From Ciona savignyi (taxonomy: Eukaryota; Chordata; Ascidiacea; Phlebobranchia; Cionidae), in assembly GCA_000149265.1 (NCBI GenBank), contig CH003394.1, positions 8,182-72,181 on the forward strand: DNA of 64,000 nucleotides, read 5' to 3'. Positions 33,868 to 54,415 of the stretch are shown here, one piece after another (within the stretch, counting starts at the first letter, position 1; every line of letters starts with the position of its first letter). Below the pieces are notes generated by a model. That model did not search any database and was not told the origin of the DNA. It saw nothing but the letters and a program-made list of their open reading frames with translations. Position numbers and translations under genes: made by a program.

Positions 33868-34818
33868 TCTTCTTTCGACGTGACAATTTTAGTTTGCTTG
33901 ATCGTAAGCTCTTTCCACAAAGATACAAATGTTTACTGAATATTCCTGCTGTATGTTTTGGTGTTGAATTTCGAGTTAATTTTAAGGAAACGGCGCACAC
34001 TGTGTAATTCAATCTTATTCTCAAGTCTTGGTTATACTGGTAGTATGCTCAATTTTCTCTGTGTGGTTGTAAGTGTGAAAATCAGCATTATTTAATGATC
34101 AATCTACGGTGTACCCACTGTTATATTCGCGTGTTATTAATTGTCTACAAGTTTTACCACCCGATTATTTATTCTTGCACTTGCTTTGATTAATTCAACT
34201 GATATTTATTGGCATATCATTTAACGCGAACACGGAAAAGTGCAAAAAAATATATCATTAGCCACAACAAAAAACATATCAAGATAGCTTGATATTATGC
34301 ATGTTTTTGAACGTTTGCATTTTCGTTTTTTTCGTGCATTCAATAGCAAACGATACCCGAGCCGCTTACCTCACTGAGTGTATTGTTACGTAACAAAACA
34401 TGAATTTTCCCATGTAACAAATGAAGAAAAAAATAGAAAGCCATTAAGACTAATCAGCATAGTACATACTGGTCAATCTTATATTCACTTCACCGACCGA
34501 AGTTAAGTATTTAATCGAAAGCGCCTAAATCCCCGTAATTTGAATATTGGTGGAAATTAACTGAATTCTTTGTAAAATACTAAACTACTACTCAAGATTG
34601 TACACAATTCATATACTGTACTTGTAACAAAATAATTTGTTTAAATTCGCAAACTTAAAGTACGCTCACAAATGTTTAAACGTTGAAGTTACAACGCTTT
34701 CCACCAGGAATATTTCGGAGCCTCACACATTGGTCTATCTAACTGGCATGTCACTTGGTATGTAAGCTACTCTACTGTATTAAGTATTTTATTGCAGCAA
34801 TAGCGTAAATATCAGATA
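33868..34818. other. Intergenic between SLC6 3' end and SLC17-B start
   Basis: About 950 AT-rich bases hold the promoter of SLC17 copy B and the short 3' UTR of the SLC6 gene, both inferred from position. No repeat or further exon was recognised. Confidence 0.5.
34788..34793 (-). promoter_or_regulatory. Candidate poly(A) signal of the SLC6 gene
   Basis: TTTATT on the plus strand reads AATAAA on the minus strand. It lies 25 bases past the SLC6 stop codon, implying a 3' UTR of only about 40-50 bases if used. Confidence 0.45.
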
Positions 34819-43726
<8,908 letters not shown>

Positions 43727-46075
43727 CTTACCCTAGCACTTAGCAGACACCTATGTACACAGTTTACGTGACACGGACATTTTGTTCTACTGGTATGCAT
43801 TATTTAAATAATGTACTGTTCGTGGTTTTAGCTAATGCTAGGAGACAATACTCCTGTTTAAAGGTTTTAGAATGCTGTGTCGTTGGTGGACGTTTATGCT
43901 ACAGAACATTTAAAGCTCAGAGCTTGCAGAAGTTACCTCGTCTTGCATGTGGCGTTAATTTTTGTTTGTTTAGGCAATAGATTCTATTGGGTTAAATAAC
44001 GTGTACTTGAGTGTCTTGACTTATGGAAAAATGCTGGGATCGACTATACCACGAAGTCCTAAAGGACGATCTGGCGTGCTATCACTAAGTCACTTTTCAA
44101 ATCATAGAATAAAAATCATTTTAATTTACTATAAATCCTGGTTTATCGAATACATGATTTTTTTGTCAAAATGGGCCTCTTAAGAAACACTTAAATATTT
44201 TTTTTTATTTGGATCAAATTGGACGTAACATATGCATAAGGCTATGTTATCCCTACGCCCGCTTCTATAAAGCTCCAATCCATATTGTACATATAGCACG
44301 AACGCTACGAGATATCAATATTAACCCAATCGCACGATTTCACCACCCTTATGAGAGAAACATTACACCCTAAAAATGCGGAACTACCAGCACATTTTAG
44401 TGATGGTATACACTTCCTCTTTAGGCTTTAAAATTTTCCATTCGCGCTTGCGTGCCCACGTTCGAGTTTGTATACATACACATAGAGGCTAAAATAGCGT
44501 TGGTACTACTACCCAACTTTACTGTCGACTTTGAAGACACGTCTGTGTCCACCATTTACTCTTACGCGTTACACCAACTGCAAGCGTTGTAGGCTAAGTG
44601 TCTAGACGTACATTAGGTAAAATGTGAATATATAAAATCATGAGAATCGATTAAATGTTCGATTGGTGTAAGAATTTTAATTCAATGAACATACCGTTAC
44701 GTAATCGTTATCGATTTTATTGTGGATCCGGAGCGGTAAAAATGATTGCTCAAAATCCAGTCCGAGTGGATTGCAACATGTTTTTAATCTCGTGTGTCAC
44801 AAAAATGACGGAGTGCTCTTATGTGAGCATTATGTGCATCTAATAACGCCGTTTTAGGGAGTCTTGCAAACTAACATCGAATCATCAAATAAGAATCTAC
44901 GGTAAATTCCATTTCCACAAGATTGTCGTGACTGTACTTTCTATTACTTTAAATTTAGTGTGCCTTTCCTTATGCCCGTGGTTGGCAACCTTTTGCACTT
45001 AAACAGCCATTTTAACCGATATTCCACAAAATAAAAATCACTTGAAGCCGCAAAGTTAATAATATTTTGACAGTAAAAGTTAAAAAACACTGGTGGATAT
45101 AGGCGCGAGTGTACCTCTGTTTGTTTTACTTTTATACAGGTAATAAATGTATTAAGCGCTCCCTAGCAATAAAATGAATTAATAAGAAGCTGCAGGTCAC
45201 CGACCTCTTCCCTATGCTGACCCTTTCTTCCGTAAATAACGTACAATAGTGGTCTCAAAAATTTCTATATTTTATTGTAGGCCTTACCGGAGAAATGACG
45301 CAACCGGCAGGTGCATTTGGAACGTCATCAGGCTTGCATCGGGGGCATCCCCTACACGTTGAAGGTGGTAGCATGGTGTACATGACTTGTCCTGTAGGCT
45401 TCTCTATGCTTATGGAAATTTCTGGATATTAAAAGGAAAATTACTCAAGGCAGCGTATATATATACCGGTTTTTTAATATATTATGCCGTTTAATCTAAC
45501 AGAAAACTAAAAAACAGTAAATGAAAAATTATTAAGCGTTTTTTTAATTAAATAAAACAAGGCCAGGTTACCTCATTCTTGTATTTCTTCTCGTTCTAAA
45601 TTTTCGTTTCGACGTGCCACATTACGCGGCAGGCATTCCATAAGGACTCACGAAATAGTATTTATAATTTTATTTCGTAAGTGTGACGTAATAAATATGA
45701 TTGTTTAATCAGTAGATCAGCATAAAACTTTATTGAATAAGAATTTGATAAAAAATAAAGAAATGACATATATTAAAAACATTTTACAAAGGTACAGTAC
45801 AGGTTGAGTTGTAGAATATAGCGCAAACAAATTTAAATCGCCTAAAATATAAAAAATAACGTATTTTAAACCAATTTTAGCAATAACATTTCTCCAAAAT
45901 ATAAAAACTGCCAACTATGTCCAATGTGATGAAACAACTTACAATTGTGACGTGATACTTCCAACCAAATGGCCTAAAATAATAATAATTTTTACTGACC
46001 GATGGGTTAATGAGATTTAAGAGCGAAACTTTTGATTTTGGAAGATTTATTACACATCCCCATAAAAGTGAGAAA
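43727..46075. other. Shared 5' region of the divergent SLC6 and ODAD3 genes
   Basis: About 2.35 kb separate the two start codons. The region must hold both promoters, but no TATA box, X-box pair or other element is clear enough to call. A single RFX-like half site (GTTGGCAAC near 44982) is not convincing. One exon-like block is at 45288-45383. Confidence 0.45.
45288..45383 (-). other. Candidate upstream coding exon of the SLC6 gene
   Basis: The minus strand reads 32 codons from ATG, Cys- and Pro-rich (CRGCPRCKPDD, NAPAGCVISP), then a good donor GTAAGG in phase 0. The 43726 exon has a possible acceptor just upstream of its Met (GTGCTAG then Gly-Lys-Met), also phase 0, so the two could be joined and give a longer N-terminus. 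The plus strand of the same block is open too, after a TTTATTGTAG acceptor, so strand and reality are unsettled. Confidence 0.3.
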
Positions 46076-49000
46076 ATGTACAGCAGCAGAAAGCAGAAGG
46101 CGAAAAAGGACGACATTGGTAAAGGAGCTTGGACGGTGCAAGATCACATCGACGAAGTCAGAGGTTGAGAAAAATTTTGAACAAATCATTTTTTACGTAG
46201 ATGGTATTATTTCAATACATTTGTTTACATCTTATTAAAAAGATGTTTTGCGATGCCGAAATGTATATGCGACTGTGTGGAAATATACAGAGCATTTTAT
46301 AGGCGCCATAAATAGTTTCCGCCCACTATCTTTTTAAACAGCGTAATGACTTGTTTTAATAGAACTGGTATATGTATAGATCGCGTGAACCATTCCACCA
46401 CATGACCAAACAATTGTAAGATATATATTTAATGGGGTTACGGTTCGAATCGTCACCAAGAATTGGCATATGTATCGGTAGCGTTAATCATTCGGCCACA
46501 CAACCGTATATTTATTTGATTCATCTTTTTTACCGGGTCAAGGTTCGAAACCATGATGGGCTCGTCCCTAAGACCGTTTTTTAATAGATTAATATATCGG
46601 TCGAGTTAACCATTCGGCCACACAACCGTACTAGCAAACATTTTTTTTAACGAGCCAAGTTTCAAACCAATAATGGGCTCGTCACCAGGACCGTTCTTTT
46701 GTATAAGAGTCGGTATATTATATGTATCGGTCGCGTTAACCATTTGGCCACACGACAGGTAAACTGACACTAAAGCAGCGCGACCAGGCAGCATATTACA
46801 CTTTCTCACAAAACGAGATTGAGGAGAATGAGAACCTGATCCGCAACCTCCGGGCTGAGATTAAGGAGAAGAGAGTCCAGCAAATGAAGCGGATGAACGC
46901 TGATGAATACGTCATCAGAGAGGGGTTCGCGGACGACCGGGAATCACAGCTGGCCATGCAGAAGTAAGATCGTGCAATCGGTGCCTGTGTTCTTTGCATT
47001 ATTGTTAAACTTTTGTTTTTGTAAATTTATTGCAGTAATTCATTGCATTATTGTGTTCTTTGCATTTTTGTAAAACTTTTGTTTATTTCGTAAATTTAAT
47101 GCAGTAATGTGTTTGTACCCACCGGTGGAAAATTTAAATTTCTAAAAGAAGACTAACGTCATAAGCGATTAACTTGGTGAAGTTTGGTTTCCGCAACCTT
47201 ACAGCTGGTGGTAAGTGCGTTATTAATTGGGGGCACGTATAATTTTGGGCAAAATGCTGCTGCGGGATAACAAACTTTGTTGTCCCACCTTTTACATAAT
47301 CATGTTTGTATCAATTATCAAGATATACGGTGGCCAAGGCTAAAACGGAGAAGTATGAACACGTCTTCGACAAAGCGTCGTTTCTCAATTCAACGAGGCA
47401 CGAAAAGCGGCGGAAGCAACGGAAAATCGAGGAGCTGCAGTTCACTTTGAAGGATTTGAAAAGCTTGGCCAAATCAAACGAAGAAGACAAAAGCAGGTAA
47501 TGCAAACGTTTACACATTTGCACTTATACTTTACATAATTGTCTCATCCTTATAATAAACAACATACAATATTAAAGTAAAACTGTTCCGATTATTCTAA
47601 AGGTGGCAAGGTACATATCATACTCATGTTTATCTACATTTATAAAACAGCGTGAAGCAGTATAACTCTGTCAAGCTAACCTTGTAGCTACTGTAGTGTT
47701 ATTGCAGTATGTTGAATGCGATGGAGACATTTTCACCGTTTTTGTTTAACCCATAATCCATTGGGTACAGGCAATGTACTTTAAGTGACTTTTCCAAAGA
47801 CACAACCTATAAGCTTGCGGTTAATGGCCCGAATATTTAACTAGTTACAACATGGAAAATCGTTCGGTCTGAATACAAGGTGGGGTGAATACAGGTACTA
47901 AGGTATTTCTGCAGCTTATTCGAGGTTAAAGATATTTCTATTTTTGGATCTAAGTTTTGAACCCATGAGGGGTTTGAACCTCGTCACTAGGACCGTGTTT
48001 TTATAAGAGTCTGTATATGCATCGGTCGCGTTAACCATTCGACCACACGACTGTACAGATATTTCTATTTAATGACTTGTTCTGAGTTTTAAGTGAACAC
48101 TGGGTGGTAGATTGGGATCAAAAGTAATCGCCAGGTGTAAAGTTGTAGCTTTAAAACCTGGTTCCATGACAACTGAACCCCTTACAACTGAACCCCTTAC
48201 AACTGAACCCCTTACAACTGAACCCTTACAACTGAACCCTTTACAACTGAACCCCTACAATTAAGCCCCTTACAACTGAACTCCTTTTAACTGAACCCCT
48301 TTAAACTGAAACCCTTTACAACTGAACCCATTTCAATTGAACCTCTTTACAACTGAACCCCCTTTTCAGTTAAAAGGGTTCTGTTTAAAGGGGTTCAGTT
48401 GTAAAGGGGTTCAGTTGTAGGGGCTCAGTTGTAAGGGGTTCAGTTGTAAGGGGTTCAGTTGACTGGTCACCTTAAAACCTAGTACCACTGGATTTATGGC
48501 AAGATCCAATTCCATTTCTTGCTACGTGTCAACAACATCAATGTATTTTACGCTTCTTTTGTAGCCAACGAGTTCGGACGCTGACAACGGCGCTGGACAA
48601 AATGAAAATGAAGTACAGTTCGGCCAAATACATACAAAGGACTTACAAACAGGTTTTGCAATAAAAATTATTATATGGTCAGACAATCTTGCATTTTTCG
48701 TCGGATTACCTGAACTATTGCATTACATATAAAGCTCCGTATATATGTCTATTTGATGTCATACTGGTTTAAGTAATGTTATAATAGCTCTCCGGTGCCA
48801 TCGTGATATTATAGGAGTTATTGCGTGGCATATATGATTTACATTTTGCTAGTTTTGGATCAACCCACAATTTACTGGATTCAAGCGGAGCCCACTTAGT
48901 GCCTTGCACTAGGATAAAACCAACTATAGCAAGCGGATAATTTTTACCACAAACTTTCGCCTACCTAGACCGCTGGCTCTCTTGCCGAATGAGCTAACCG

Positions 49001-52000
49001 TCGGTTAAAACTAATGTGCGTATAATTAAATCACGCCAGTAAGGCCAAATTCTAACATTATACGTGCAGATACTGTTTCACATGGAGAGAGACAACCTTA
49101 CCCTTCCCGGGCGACTTAGCAACGTGGAGCAGAATCTCCAGAGTATTCGTACTGAGCTCAAGAACGAGTTGGTTCAGATACAAAACGACGCAAAGACTGC
49201 CTATGATCAAACTAAAGTCGAAAAGGTTTGCGTCTTTATAAAGCAGCGATTGTCATTTGAATTTTCCAAGTTTGAACGGCAAGTTGACTCTGTATTATTG
49301 TTATTTTAATGAGCACGATTTGTAAAGAAACATTATGAAAGTTACCCACAGAATAGTTCTCACATGCTTTGCTCAATAACACCTCTCCGCTGCAGGAACA
49401 TCTCGAAACTAAAATTTTGAAAGGAAAGCGAAGTCGCGACGCCAACTTAGCGATGACGCGAAAGAAGTTCAAGAAACTGAATCGTGACTCGCAGGAAAAG
49501 GAGACGAGGCCCAGGAAGAGGATTTCGCACAAAATGAGCAACGACAGCTCGGTAAGAGTCGTGTAAGCAAGGCCTAGGGACCTGTTTTTTTATCAGAATA
49601 TCAATAGGGAAAACGGGGTAATGTTAGGCTCGACCTTTGGCGTTAGTATCAGTACTATGTTTAGTGTTGGGGTCAGAGAGTCAGCTTTTTCCTTCTTCTG
49701 TTTTGCCTTTAAATCTTTCACAGTTGTCTTCTCTCGCCCTTCCATCCGTATGAATAGCCTATAGCATAATAAACATATTTTTGCAACTTCAAGACCGTTT
49801 TCTCCGAGATTTTTTTCCTAGCTTGTGCTAACAGTGTTCAACATAGTCATGTTGTGTTTATCTGCAGGAAATGGTGACAAAGGATGGAAAGTATTTCTGG
49901 GACAAGGTAAAGATGTTCTGGGCTACAAAGAGAGCAATGGATAAACTTCAGGAGCAGTTGTGCGTCAGCGATCCGAACAACATCGCTCTGTGTTTTGATC
50001 GCCAAATACAAAAGTAAGACCTCTATTTCGGGAAGTCTGCCCAAAAGTTTGCAATGTGTTAAACTTTAGTTATATTTAAATGGCGGAAATAGAAAAATAT
50101 ATTAAAATTAATATAGTACAATAAGTATGCTTCTTATTGGGATAAAACCCAAAAAAACTTGGATGTGGTTATGGTTACTTAGATAAGCCTAAAGACATTT
50201 TTATCTTTCCACATTTTCGCATTTTATAGATGACATATTATTAATATTACTTTTTTTCACTCTGTACATCAGATGCAGTGCTGCCTTTTGCGGGACGAAA
50301 AAAAACAATTTATTCACTATGTCTACAAAACAATGGGTTAAGTAACGGCCTAAGCGTCTGGTTTAGCTAAGAGTGTTAAAATATAAAGCTGGGGATAGGC
50401 GCTGGTGGTGGACCATGTAAACCTTCTCACTCACGTTTTAATGTCTAACAGGCATAAAGGTCTACAGGCGATGGTAACATCGTCCACGGATCGTAAATCC
50501 CACCTTACCAAAGTCCTGGGTAAGTAACATGTTTACCGCAGTTTCTTTTTCCAATCTAAAGTTAATTCTGCTGTGTTGTATTTCGTTTTTTCGACCGGCA
50601 AGTTTAATTGGTAAGTCTTCGAAAGGCTGCAGAAAGACGAAAGATTGTACACTCAAAATTGCTATATGGCTAGACGGTTGTGTCCTTCGGGAAGACACTT
50701 TGCCCAAAGTCATTGACAGAACTTAGTGAAACAATGTGCTTAAGTACTACAACCAATAAAACCTCCCAATCTTAAATAACACAGTAATAGTCCCGTTAAC
50801 ACAAACATAAAACATTAGCACTCAAAAAGTAGATTTATAGGTTTTTCTTAACCCGTATGAACTCCGAAATCGTGTATACAATACACTACATTCGACAGCG
50901 GGCGTAACGTATAATCTGACGATTCGTATCCACAAAACTGAGAATATCATATCCTGATTTAAAACTGATTCCATATATTTGATTATCAGACGGAGTGTTG
51001 AAACATCTCGATTCGATAAAAACCAGTCATCAGATGACGCTAGAAGATACGGCCGATAAAAAGGCCGAGTTTGAGAAATGCTTGGGTGAAACAAACCAGA
51101 ATTTGCGAGCTGTTAATGACAAAAAGGATTCGATGGAGAAAATGGTGCTGGATGTTATGAGTGCTACCGAACATATCCGCCACAAAATCGTATCTTGCGA
51201 CTGGGTAAGACAATAATAGAAAACTTTACGACTCAGTACGGGGTACTACTGTTTATCTACGATGGAGGGATAACGCACGGTTCAGTTATAAACACGGGCA
51301 ATCGTCAGATAATCCCGTGCCCACAGACGGGTTACCAGAGCTACTGCAATGTGGTGAATAAGATGGTAACATTGGCAGTTATTGTTTAGCACAGCGGTTC
51401 CCAAACTTTTTTGTTGGCGGCGCCTTTTGTAAACTTATTAAACCTTGCGGCTCCCTCATAAAGCCAAAAATTTCAAACTGCATGTATTGTATATTGTATA
51501 TCCAGACTATAGCATGCATTTGGATAACCATTAAAACTCTTTAAAACTATTCACTAAACTACTAAAGTGACGAACAGTCAATTAATGCAAAGCAGTTATT
51601 TGACAAACCATTATTCGAAAACATAACACCGAACAATGAATTTACAAGTAAAACGAATGCTGTATGCCAGTGTATGGGTTTGCACACCAGGCTCAAACAT
51701 CTCAAATTAACGTTTTACTGGTGTAACACACATGTACTGTTTTTTTGTGAAAAAAAAACAATAAATGCAGCAACTTCCGCATGCTTTCGCGGCGCCCCTG
51801 GCAAAGTCTCGCGGCTCCCTAGGGCGCCGCGGCGCACAGTTTGGGAACCGCTGGTTTAGCACATTAAATTACTGAGTTCAAACAGCCTCTGCTCATTTTT
51901 TGCCAAGGATTATGCTGGCCCACAAACTGGTTATGGGAGTAATTGCAGTGTGATGAATACGATAGAAACATTCATATGGTTTTTGTTCAAACCATTAAAT

Positions 52001-53279
52001 TACTGGGTTCATGAAAAATTCACTATGTACCCTGCCCAGCATACAAAGCACATATGAGGTTAGATCAAAATTGTTATCATGTGGTTCAGAAACATTCACA
52101 AGAAATAGCCAGTAGTTTTATTTCGTTTAGATATTTCGGAAACTAATTTAATCACTACAATGTTCTCAATTTTTGTCGTTAAGTTAAAAAAGAAGTTAGA
52201 AAAGAACGGTTGCAAAGTGCTGACCTCACTTGATCCAAGCGTGCTAGAAAGAGTCGACCCATACAAGGACCCAGTCAAGGCGTTAGATGCGTGTATCGAG
52301 CAATTGAATAAATTGAACCTTGAACTCGATGTCAAGATGGATCTAAATCCTGTAAGTGCGTTTTCGGTAAAGCATTTAAGCCTGGTCCGCACACACGCGA
52401 ATAGATGTGAACCATACACACGGGAATAGATAGGTGTTTTATTTCTCATAAACTAGCGTGCTTATACTCACTTGCGAGCTTACACTGTATTGGAACAAAT
52501 GTCTGCCCGCCTGCACGCAAGCGCGTGTGTGGAAACGACCTAACAAAGCTACGAAAAGGCACCAACTAAACACAGCGTAACGTATGTATCGGATACACAC
52601 ACACCAAATTGCTTCAGCAACTCCTCTATATGCAGTTTCCGACAAACCGCTTTGTTTTTCAAGACTTCTTTACTATAACAAGTTGTTGCTTTATGGAGTT
52701 TAGTTTTAAACGAATACATTGAGTAAAATAGTGAGCTCATATTTTGATCTTACACCCTAAATCAGCTGTTGTATATAAAATTAGTCCTGTCTGTAGAGTG
52801 AGATATGTCGAGGTGTAATACAACCTAAAATAAAATATGAAATGTGACCACACCATCGTATTCTTGGTGTATCTATATACGGTTTTACCGTAATACAGTA
52901 TATGTGAGTGATAACGACTAGCAACACTATTATAGTATTCTGAAATAAATATATTTTTGGTAGCATTTTAGTTTTTCTGTATCAATAAAATGGATAAAAA
53001 ACAATTTATGATCCTTAGGAGCAAGACCTTGTATTAGAAGAAGTAACTGGGGACAACGCCCAAGATGCACTGGCCAGTATTCAAGCCGGCGCCCCGAACA
53101 ATGTCCGCATCGTAATTTCCGTCGATGAAGACATCCTCCCTGCTGAGGATTTCCTCTGCGACGATGATGACGACAATGACCAGTATCGGTCACGTGACCA
53201 AATCAAAAACGAAATGACAGAGCTCTCCGAGAGCGCCACCATACGAAAAAAGAGGAAGAGACAGAGGAAGGCGAAGTAA
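46076..53279 (+). CDS. ODAD3: Outer dynein arm docking coiled-coil protein ODAD3/CCDC151
   Basis: A coiled-coil protein that docks outer dynein arms on ciliary and flagellar axonemes. Eleven exons: 46076-46163, 46759-46963, 47323-47496, 48565-48652, 49070-49225, 49396-49551, 49868-50013, 50452-50519, 50990-51204, 52184-52351, 53019-53279 (TAA). They give 574 residues (human protein about 595), with all phases matching. It starts with a lysine-rich MYSSRKQKAKK. Alignable family segments follow: EIEENENLIRNLRAEIKEKR, RKQRKIEELQFTLKDL, MERDNLTLPGRLSNVEQNL, RKKFKKLNRDSQEKE and ACIEQLNKLNLELDVKM. It ends with an acidic cluster (CDDDDDNDQ) and a basic tail (IRKKRKRQRKAK). It is almost entirely heptad-rich helix. 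The acceptor of exon 2 lies at the edge of a repeat array (see findings). AATAAA follows at 53289. Sperm and ciliated-tissue expression would be expected. Confidence 0.93.
46330..46758 (-). repeat. Array of about four tRNA-Ser-like repeat units
   Basis: The block TCGGTCGCGTTAACCATT / CGGCCACACGACCGTA recurs at about 46380, 46480, 46600 and 46735. It is interleaved with TTTACCGGGTCAAGGTTCG and GGGCTCGTCCCTAGGACCG-type blocks. Read on the minus strand, a unit is GTCGTGTGGCCGAATGG TTAACGCG (A-box like, tRNA-Ser type), then GTTTCGAACCTTGACCCGG (B-box like), about 100 bases. This suggests a tRNA-derived repeat family. It lies in intron 1 of ODAD3. Confidence 0.75.
47600..47850 (-). repeat. SINE, diverged
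   Basis: The reverse copy is recognisable by TCATACTCATGTTTATC, TTATTGCAGTATGTTG, CATTGGGTACAGGCAATG and GACTTTTCCAAAGACAC. Confidence 0.6.
47955..48058 (-). repeat. tRNA-Ser-like repeat
   Basis: TTTGAACCTCGTCACTAGGACCG, split as in the consensus, is followed by ATGCATCGGTCGCGTTAACC and TTCGACCACACGACTGTA. Confidence 0.75.
48160..48471. mobile_element. Foldback-like element made of a head-to-head 15-bp minisatellite (copy 2)
   Basis: A 312-bp element is flanked by the 9-bp direct repeat TTAAAACCT (48151-48159 and 48472-48480). It has the same outer ends as copy 1 (GGTTCCATGACAACTGAACC and CAGTTGACTGGTCACC) and the same two-armed minisatellite: ACAACTGAACCCCTT units left, inverted units right. 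It is longer than copy 1 because of more units. It lies in an intron of ODAD3. Confidence 0.88.
48680..49010 (-). repeat. SINE, strongly diverged
   Basis: The reverse order is kept (GTCGGATTACCTGAACTATTGC, ATTTACTGGATTCAAGCGG, TGCCTTGCACTAGGATAAAACC), but many positions differ. Confidence 0.45.
51235..51924 (-). repeat. SINE split by a hAT MITE
   Basis: The SINE middle (ACACGGGCAATCGTCAG, ACGGGTTACCAGAGC) runs to 51391. It is interrupted by the hAT element 51392-51853 and resumes at 51862 (CATTAAATTACTGAGTTC, TTTGCCAAGGA). Removing the MITE and one duplication restores the usual order. Confidence 0.75.
51392..51853 (+). mobile_element. hAT-type MITE, 462 bp
   Basis: The terminal inverted repeats CAGCGGTTCCCAAAC and GTTTGGGAACCGCTG are flanked by the 8-bp duplication GTTTAGCA (51384-51391 and 51854-51861). 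It belongs to the same family as 23847-24279 but in opposite orientation, and it is inserted in a SINE within an ODAD3 intron. Confidence 0.9.
51925..52060 (-). repeat. SINE fragment
   Basis: A second reverse fragment (GGAGTAATTGCAGTGTGATG, ATTAAATTACTGGGTTCATG) follows the split copy. Confidence 0.5.
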
Positions 53280-53288
53280 TGACCTGAT

Positions 53289-53294
53289 AATAAA
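53289..53294 (+). promoter_or_regulatory. Candidate poly(A) signal of ODAD3
   Basis: AATAAA begins ten bases past the ODAD3 stop codon and is the nearest consensus signal. If used, the 3' UTR is extremely short. Confidence 0.5.
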
Positions 53295-53399
53295 TTGTAG
53301 ACAAAAACCACGGTTTTTGAGCTTTTCGTGGTGGGACATACGCAGACTGTCGCCCATGACCGCATAGTCGGTAGCGCTTCGACTTATCAACCGTCAGCC

Positions 53400-53505
53400 G
53401 TCAGCTAAGGTTAAAAATGGGCTCTTCCTTAGATATTTTTTTTGGATTGAATTGGTATATGTATCGGTGGCGTTAACCATTCGGACACAGGACCGCACTG
53501 TTAGA
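53400..53505 (-). repeat. tRNA-Ser-like repeat
   Basis: The order AATGGGCTCTTCCTTAG, TATGTATCGGTGGCGTTAAC, ATTCGGACACAGGACCGC matches the family. Confidence 0.65.
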
Positions 53506-53924
53506 TGTGATAGTCAACCGCGTTCAATTCTTTATTGCCGTTGAGACGGCGTTAAATCAATTATTTACTGGCCAGTATTGCAATCATGCTAACGCACTGG
53601 TCTTTATTATAATTTAAACCTTAATCGTCATTGTAGTGTAAATGTGTTTATTGAAACTTCCTTACTACAATTAACTACCCCTCTTCCCCAGGATGTTGTT
53701 TCACTTAATGGGAGTTTAATATAATCGTCATATATTAGTTATAAATACCACATCAAGGTACTTCAAATGGTGTTAACGTTTATTTGGACGATTCAGGCAA
53801 GCGAGTTTAATTAAATGTGGATTGCGAGAAAATTCGTTAATTAACCTTTATATAGTACGAGGGCAGTTTCCTATATAAATTAAAGTTACCGTAACGAAGT
53901 CGCCCCGTTTTCAGCCAACATGGA

Positions 53925-54107
53925 GAATCTAGAAGAAGGGAAACTACATACTTAAATGAAGATTAGGTCGTTGGGGTTACTCTTACTGCTGGGGTTGATA
54001 AAAGTGTTAGTTCTGGGGTCGATATTAGTGTTTCGGAAAATGTTAAAATTTGGTTTCATAGTTTTAGTTAACTTCCCCTTTTTCTTCTTTTAGTGTTGCG
54101 CGCCTGA
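53925..54107. mobile_element. Inverted-repeat element of the ACTAAAAG family
   Basis: The left end TAGAAGAAGGGAAACTA and right end TTCTTCTTTTAGTGTTG enclose a core with GTGTTAGTTCTGGGGTCGATAT-like sequence. This matches the core of the element at 2546-2722. No target duplication was found. Confidence 0.5.
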
Positions 54108-54415
54108 AGACACCCACATCGCAGCATCCGAACCATAACATTTACTTTTAAACAACCAGCGATTAACATAGCAACGCAGTTCGGACCCACAGCAGCAGTT
54201 TTTTTGTATTTTATCCACAAATTTGTGTCGCTCTTCATCGACTATGCCAATACACACGAAATGCATGAAAAACGAGGAAGAAAATGGAACCGCAATAGCT
54301 GACGAGTTTGCATACTCGACGAGGCCTCGTGCAATACGTTTTTAAATCCAGGAAAAACAGGGAAAAAACTATTCGTAAAAAGGTGCAAGTAATGTAACAA
54401 CAGACTGGGGCGTCA

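Larger units (their letters stand above)
53295..54415. other. Convergent intergenic region ODAD3 / RNF4-like
   Basis: About 1.1 kb with no exon. It contains a tRNA-Ser-like repeat (53400-53505) and an inverted-repeat element (53925-54107), described separately. Confidence 0.5.

Noticed and set aside
44976-44990. RFX/X-box-like motif upstream of the ciliary gene ODAD3
   Set aside because: Only one half site is present and it lies 1.1 kb from the start codon; too weak to call a regulatory site.
46330-46758. Genuine tRNA-Ser genes
   Set aside because: The units are tandem and diverged from each other. A- and B-box-like parts are separated by unrelated sequence, so they are repeats rather than functional tRNAs.
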